Assembly: GCA_032164295.1 (NCBI GenBank)
Contig: JAJHTX010000006.1
Coordinates: 2,728,001 to 2,792,000 of the forward strand
DNA length: 64,000 nt
Reading direction: 5' to 3'
Origin: Inonotus obliquus
Taxonomy: Eukaryota; Basidiomycota; Agaricomycetes; Hymenochaetales; Hymenochaetaceae
Shown: positions 59,845 through 64,000 of the stretch, one piece after another
Layout: each line of letters begins with the position of its first letter
Position numbering within the stretch: position 1 is the stretch's first letter
The notes under the pieces: generated by a model
Told to the model about the DNA's origin: nothing
What the model saw: the letters and a program-made list of their open reading frames with translations, nothing else
The model's database searches: none
Position numbers and translations under genes: made by a program

Positions 59845-60047
59845 AGCAGAGCAAACTTGTCAAATTTGCTGCTGCACAACGTCCAGAATGTTAAGACCAA
59901 GAACTCGCAATCCCTTTCAAGAGGGAACATTGCATGGGATTGGGTAGGTTGGCAAACGAGTAGAACAAAGGTCTCTAATAGGCATCTGATAAGCACGACA
60001 GCGTCACTTAGAAGTCGATTTGGACAGTGTGGGCACCGGGTGTCGCA

Positions 60048-60372
60048 ATGGCGCGAAATGACAGGCCTGAATTGAGTTCAACCAAGAAGAAGGAAGCCAA
60101 GAAAAGCAAGAGTAAAAGCAAGTCGAAAACAAAAAAATGGCTCAAACGATTGAGGACATCCTCCAAACTCCGTAAACTCGTACCAACATGCGAGTCAAGT
60201 AGCGACGCGGCATCAAGCATCTCCGAACGCGATAGTGAAACGAAATTAACTCGCAATTCGCTCTTTCGAGCGGTCAGCGCAGGTAAGCAGAGTTGTCTCT
60301 GTGACTTGGGGATGAGTAACATTGGTATCGTTGTTAGGGATAGAAAGGGTCGCGGATGGCTTATCGCAGTAG
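60048..60372 (+). CDS. array gene Y, copy C: Lys/Ser-rich protein, intact, 89 residues
   Basis: Exon 60048-60282 and exon 60338-60372, with a 55-bp GT-AG intron, close in phase. The product begins MARNDRPELSSTKKKEAKKS, then a K/S run, KWLKRLRTSSKLRKLVPTCE, and SSSDAASSISERDSETKLTR, and ends GIERVADGLSQ. It is basic and probably disordered. It starts about 200 bases from the start region of gene X copy C on the other strand, so the two could share a promoter. If the intron is retained, the frame instead continues to 60392. No family is recognised. Confidence 0.55.
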
Positions 60373-60392
60373 GCAGTAGCAAAGACCTCTGA

Positions 60393-61060
60393 GCAAGAGG
60401 AACTTGCCGAGCTGATTTTGATTACGTCAAGCTGGACCACACCTCGGAGAGTAGCTGACAAGCATAAGGAGTACATACATAGTATGTCTCTGTTGTGAAC
60501 TCAGTTCTCTCTGTCTATCTGGGCGATTAAAGTACAGGTTCTTCGCCGAGAACGAATAAAACCACTTTTTCCCCGACTTCTCTTGAGGTGAAGTTACTCG
60601 TCCGGTATGTACTTCGTCGGATAACGCCGCGACTCGAGAATCCGTTCCCATTCACCGGACTGGTGGGACAAGTCTGGGAGCGCACACCTGATCACGATTA
60701 TCATACTATTGAGCCTATAGTCAGTATTTCTCTTTCCCGAATCCGTTCCACTCGGAGATGTCCGGAGCTATGCGCGATTGTTGGACATATAGGAGATGAT
60801 AAATAGATAGGTACATATTGTATTGATGGTGAAGATTCGTGGTTCACCGCTTCATGGAACGGAAAGTACTAGAAATTATTGCCTTCTTTGTGTAATCGGA
60901 GTGAGTGGTTAATTAATGCGTGCGAATGACTGCATATGCCACCAATGACATTTTAATCTGGTAATGTGTATTATGTAAAGTCGTTTCTCCCGGTTCCCGA
61001 ATGTAGCGGTAGACATGATGATGTCCGCAGTGGGCGGGTTCGGAGCCGCGTCGGTGTCTA
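60393..61060. repeat. partial tail segment of array module C
   Basis: Follows gene Y copy C with high similarity to 57.8-58.45 kb (for instance GTGAAGTTACTCGTCCGGTA). Homology stops just after GGGTTCGGAGCCGCGTC at about 61050, marking the right end of the array. Confidence 0.6.
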
Positions 61061-64000
61061 TATTAGTGCAGAGCCGCTTTTTCTGAAAGCTTGTACTTGC
61101 TGCAGTCGGCCGAAGCAGTTGCATTAGCAACACTATTTGGATGCCGGAGTGGTTCGTTGTTGAAGATTACAGTTTCGTGTGAGCGCTTACTTTTCTTCTT
61201 GGAGTGAAACCTACCATGACATCGGTGATAGTGTAAAGGTTCGATATGAAGGTTTGGGATGGTCGGAGCGTTGAAAGTCTGAAGGCGCTGTTGGTCACCG
61301 GTCAATCTCCCAACTCCAAAGCGGGTTACTCGGGAACGCGAAATGAAATTCCGGTTATATTATGGATGCTACAGTGGTTGAAAGATGTGCCGGTGTTGTA
61401 CTTGATTCGGAACGGCTTTACTGACAGAAACAAGTCGGGAATGCAATAAATGTGCACCGAAGCACCTTGCTACTGTGGATTTAATGTTTGAGGTCGAGAG
61501 ATTTGGGTCATAGTGTATACTGAAATCCCAATCACCTCTTAAACCCCCGGAAAGCCAGGTCACCGCGATGTTGAAAACAACTACGATTGAGCGTTTAATC
61601 AAAAGCGGAACGAGTAAAACATAATGCGAGAAGCGCCGAGCTTACTTACCTGAACGCTTTCTTTCATCCAGTTCAGGTCCGTGGTACTTGCACAGCCTTT
61701 CGCCCTTCCATCGCTTGATGATCCGTCAATCCGGTCCGAGCCAAGTTGAGATAGCATACTGCAGGTATGAATGGCAGCCCGGATGGTGATTGGAATGTGA
61801 TATTTGTAGTGTCTCGGATTTCCTACTCCGAGTCGGTTTTATCTTCAAAGTGAGGAGATTAGATCTGGGACATGTTCCTGGCCTGGCTATGATGAGTGTC
61901 CGTACGTACCCTTCCTTCGCAAATACCATAGTGCTATTTACTTACTGGAAACTGAAGATAGTGCTACGTCTGGCGAGTTTGGTCATGTCGGTTCCTGTTA
62001 CAACTTGAGGGCATAGGAGTGTGACACGGATCTTGCAAGTGTGATGTCCAGATTTTTGCGCCAAATGTAGAACAACGCATTAGCCAATGCTATTGCTGTG
62101 GCTGAAGATCGGGTTTGGGATCGACGAGATTTTCGGGGATGCATAGCTTGCGGGGGAGACGATAGTTCTCGTTGGTGGCATGAGAAACCTCTGCGGATTG
62201 CTTGCTTGGTTCCAGTGTCGACACTAGCGACAGACAATAACCGACCTAACAGGCTCTTGTCGAACGAGTTGACCGATGTGATCAAGCGACCTGTCAAGTC
62301 CTCAGTCCCTCCTTACACACCGGAGCACATACGATGCTCGATGACGACTCTGTGTGTATGTGGCGTAATTGAGTAGATAAGGATCCATTCACCCGATTGT
62401 TCCGGTATTATCTGCGCGCTGTTAAAAGAAAAAGACCTCCGCCGTAACTCCCTGTCTGAAAATGAAAAATGGTCCGGAGCTGACAATGTTGGTATCTGGA
62501 TAGGAGCAATGAGTCGATAACTGTTGTTATCTGCAAGAAGAGCAGTCTTATATTTGTTGTGATGCGTGATGAGGCCGTAAACCTCTCTGGATGCCATTAC
62601 TTTTTGTTATCTTGTAGTGACAAATTCGGATGTCATTTTGGTCCTGGTCCGAGGAATCTAGCGAGAAGCTCTTCGGACCGAACGGAGAAACGTATGTACA
62701 GCCCCTCGCATTTCGATCCTCCGTAGTGCATTGATAGTTCCTTTCCTTCACTTGAAACGGCGCGGCATTCTATTGATCTTTAAGGAATTTGCAATCTAAA
62801 AGAAGTTGTGATGAAATTTTAATAGACGGAGGATGAGTAAACTGGGCACAGCAACATAACATTAAATGTCTGGCAAGTTGCATGATAATTACTCATCGCC
62901 CAGCTTTTTTATAATTTCGGCACTGAAGGTATGCGAGCGATTTCTTGGTCCTTGATTTTCGGAATCGCTTCGACTGGGTTTCAGCGACAAGACAATCTTG
63001 AATATTCTGCCGATAGAATGGACGTCCCTGTCCTGTCCAGTGGTATGCGGAGAATGAGAAAAACACGCGTAGCGAGAAATGTTCTGCAGAATTCGTGTAG
63101 AAAAACCATCGTCCAAAATTATTACCTCTTGCGCACCATGCATACAACTTGAATATGTCATGCTAGAGCATCGGACGAAAACGCGCGAAGGCTCGGACCT
63201 GCTGGCCATGCGAGGAAACCCCAACTCTCCATTGGCCACAGTGATATTCGTAAAATTATCCAATACATGCCGCGGAAGCAGGAGATTCGGATGGAAGAAT
63301 CACACGACGAGACGGATAAGTGCGACCAGTCGGCCAGTCTCAGTACAGTGCCCTCGGTAATCCAAAGAACATGCTTGAGATCAGCTTGACGCATAGTACG
63401 GGCACCACCACGGTATCTGATTTGCACAGAGAACGTTGGGATTCCACACTAGCCAAATGGACATCCGGGTCATTGATAGCACAGACCAGCGGATGGTCGC
63501 GGTGACTTTTCTCCGACTTGTCTGTGTGTTGCATGACGGCATTCCGTATGTCGGGGGCTCTTGGCAATGCTCGCGTGCGGATTTCTGAGGCTCAGTAGGC
63601 ATCTTCTTTCGATTACGATTACTCGAATGGACAGCCTCCTTCGAGACGGGAAAATGAGCGATTTACGAGAGAAGTAAATGGTTCGAGATTGGCGATGATA
63701 TGAGTTGCAGGCGTTGTAGAAAACCCGATGTCGGTTAGAATAGAAAAATAAGAGTTGAATGATAAACCATCGGTTAGGCCAAGTGATGCAAGCTTCGACA
63801 GTGTTGAAAGTTAGCGTGATTGTTGTGGGATAAAATCTTGATAGATTAACGGTGGTATTTCCTTGCATGAATATCATTTGGATTAGAGTTACACTGCCCT
63901 GAGGGTGGGTCACGTCCATGTCTTTGATGGCGATCAGGTACGTGTCCTACACCATTAACTCTTGGCCAAAAGGATCTGTGAGACAAGGACGCCTAGCAGG
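61061..64000. other. region without a supported gene
   Basis: Several medium open frames exist on the minus strand (61369-61602, 61998-62297, 62889-63263, 63158-63427, and 63602 leftward starting MPTEPQKSAREHC). None has a recognisable domain, and I could not join them with in-phase splice sites. One or two small unrecognised multi-exon genes may be present, with the start at 63602 the best candidate. No tRNA, transposon ends or tandem repeats seen. Confidence 0.35.

Noticed and set aside
59635..60382. Minus-strand frame covering gene Y copy C (124 codons, hydrophobic Leu/Phe-rich)
   Set aside because: It is the antisense of a Lys-rich tract; the plus strand has a good ATG, an in-phase intron and a basic protein, so the minus frame is considered a shadow, although strand is not proven.

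Overview
The window is nuclear DNA of a filamentous basidiomycete, most likely a wood- or litter-decaying agaricomycete. The evidence is many short GT-AG introns of about 50-65 bp, a class II manganese peroxidase with its Mn site, a C2-NACHT-WD40 NLR-like protein, two DUF6533-type seven-helix genes, and dense fungal transposons (hAT, LTR). Gene models were assembled by eye from open frames, splice signals and codon phase; several close perfectly in phase.

Layout. 0-9 kb: edge of a low-complexity gene (minus), a DUF6533 gene (minus, 0.6-2.2), a C2H2 zinc-finger gene (plus, 3.4-4.6), a probable WD40-like gene (minus, 5.5-6.2) and a basic disordered protein (minus, 7.2-8.9). 10-16 kb: a second disordered protein (minus), a low-complexity gap, and a membrane-anchored GH5 exo-1,3-beta-glucanase (minus, 13.3-15.9). 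16-23 kb: an AT-rich block with two inverted-repeat pairs, a truncated hAT transposase, and a hAT deletion derivative. 23-28.6 kb: an NmrA-like gene broken by an 8-bp duplication, a small gene whose start codon may be split by an intron, and a second DUF6533 gene. 28.7-33.9 kb: a 1616-residue C2-NACHT-WD40 protein. 34.3-40 kb: an OM14-like mitochondrial outer-membrane protein, manganese peroxidase, and two uncharacterised small genes.

40.3-61.1 kb is a transposon-rich tandem array. A module of an uncharacterised minus-strand gene (X, Cys-motif protein) and a divergent plus-strand gene (Y, Lys/Ser-rich) occurs three times. The middle copy carries two insertions: a 1.45-kb hAT-like element containing a piece of a USP7/Ubp21-type ubiquitin protease gene with its introns, and a 10.6-kb hAT element. 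The latter itself contains a 5.7-kb LTR retroelement that encodes only Gag and has near-identical 1271-bp LTRs. The two undisturbed module copies serve as empty sites and confirm the target duplication. 61.1-64 kb holds no gene I can support.

The host genes look like an ordinary mix (cell-wall glucan turnover, Mn-dependent oxidation, NLR-type sensing, mitochondrial membrane). The array from 40 kb on is the unusual part.
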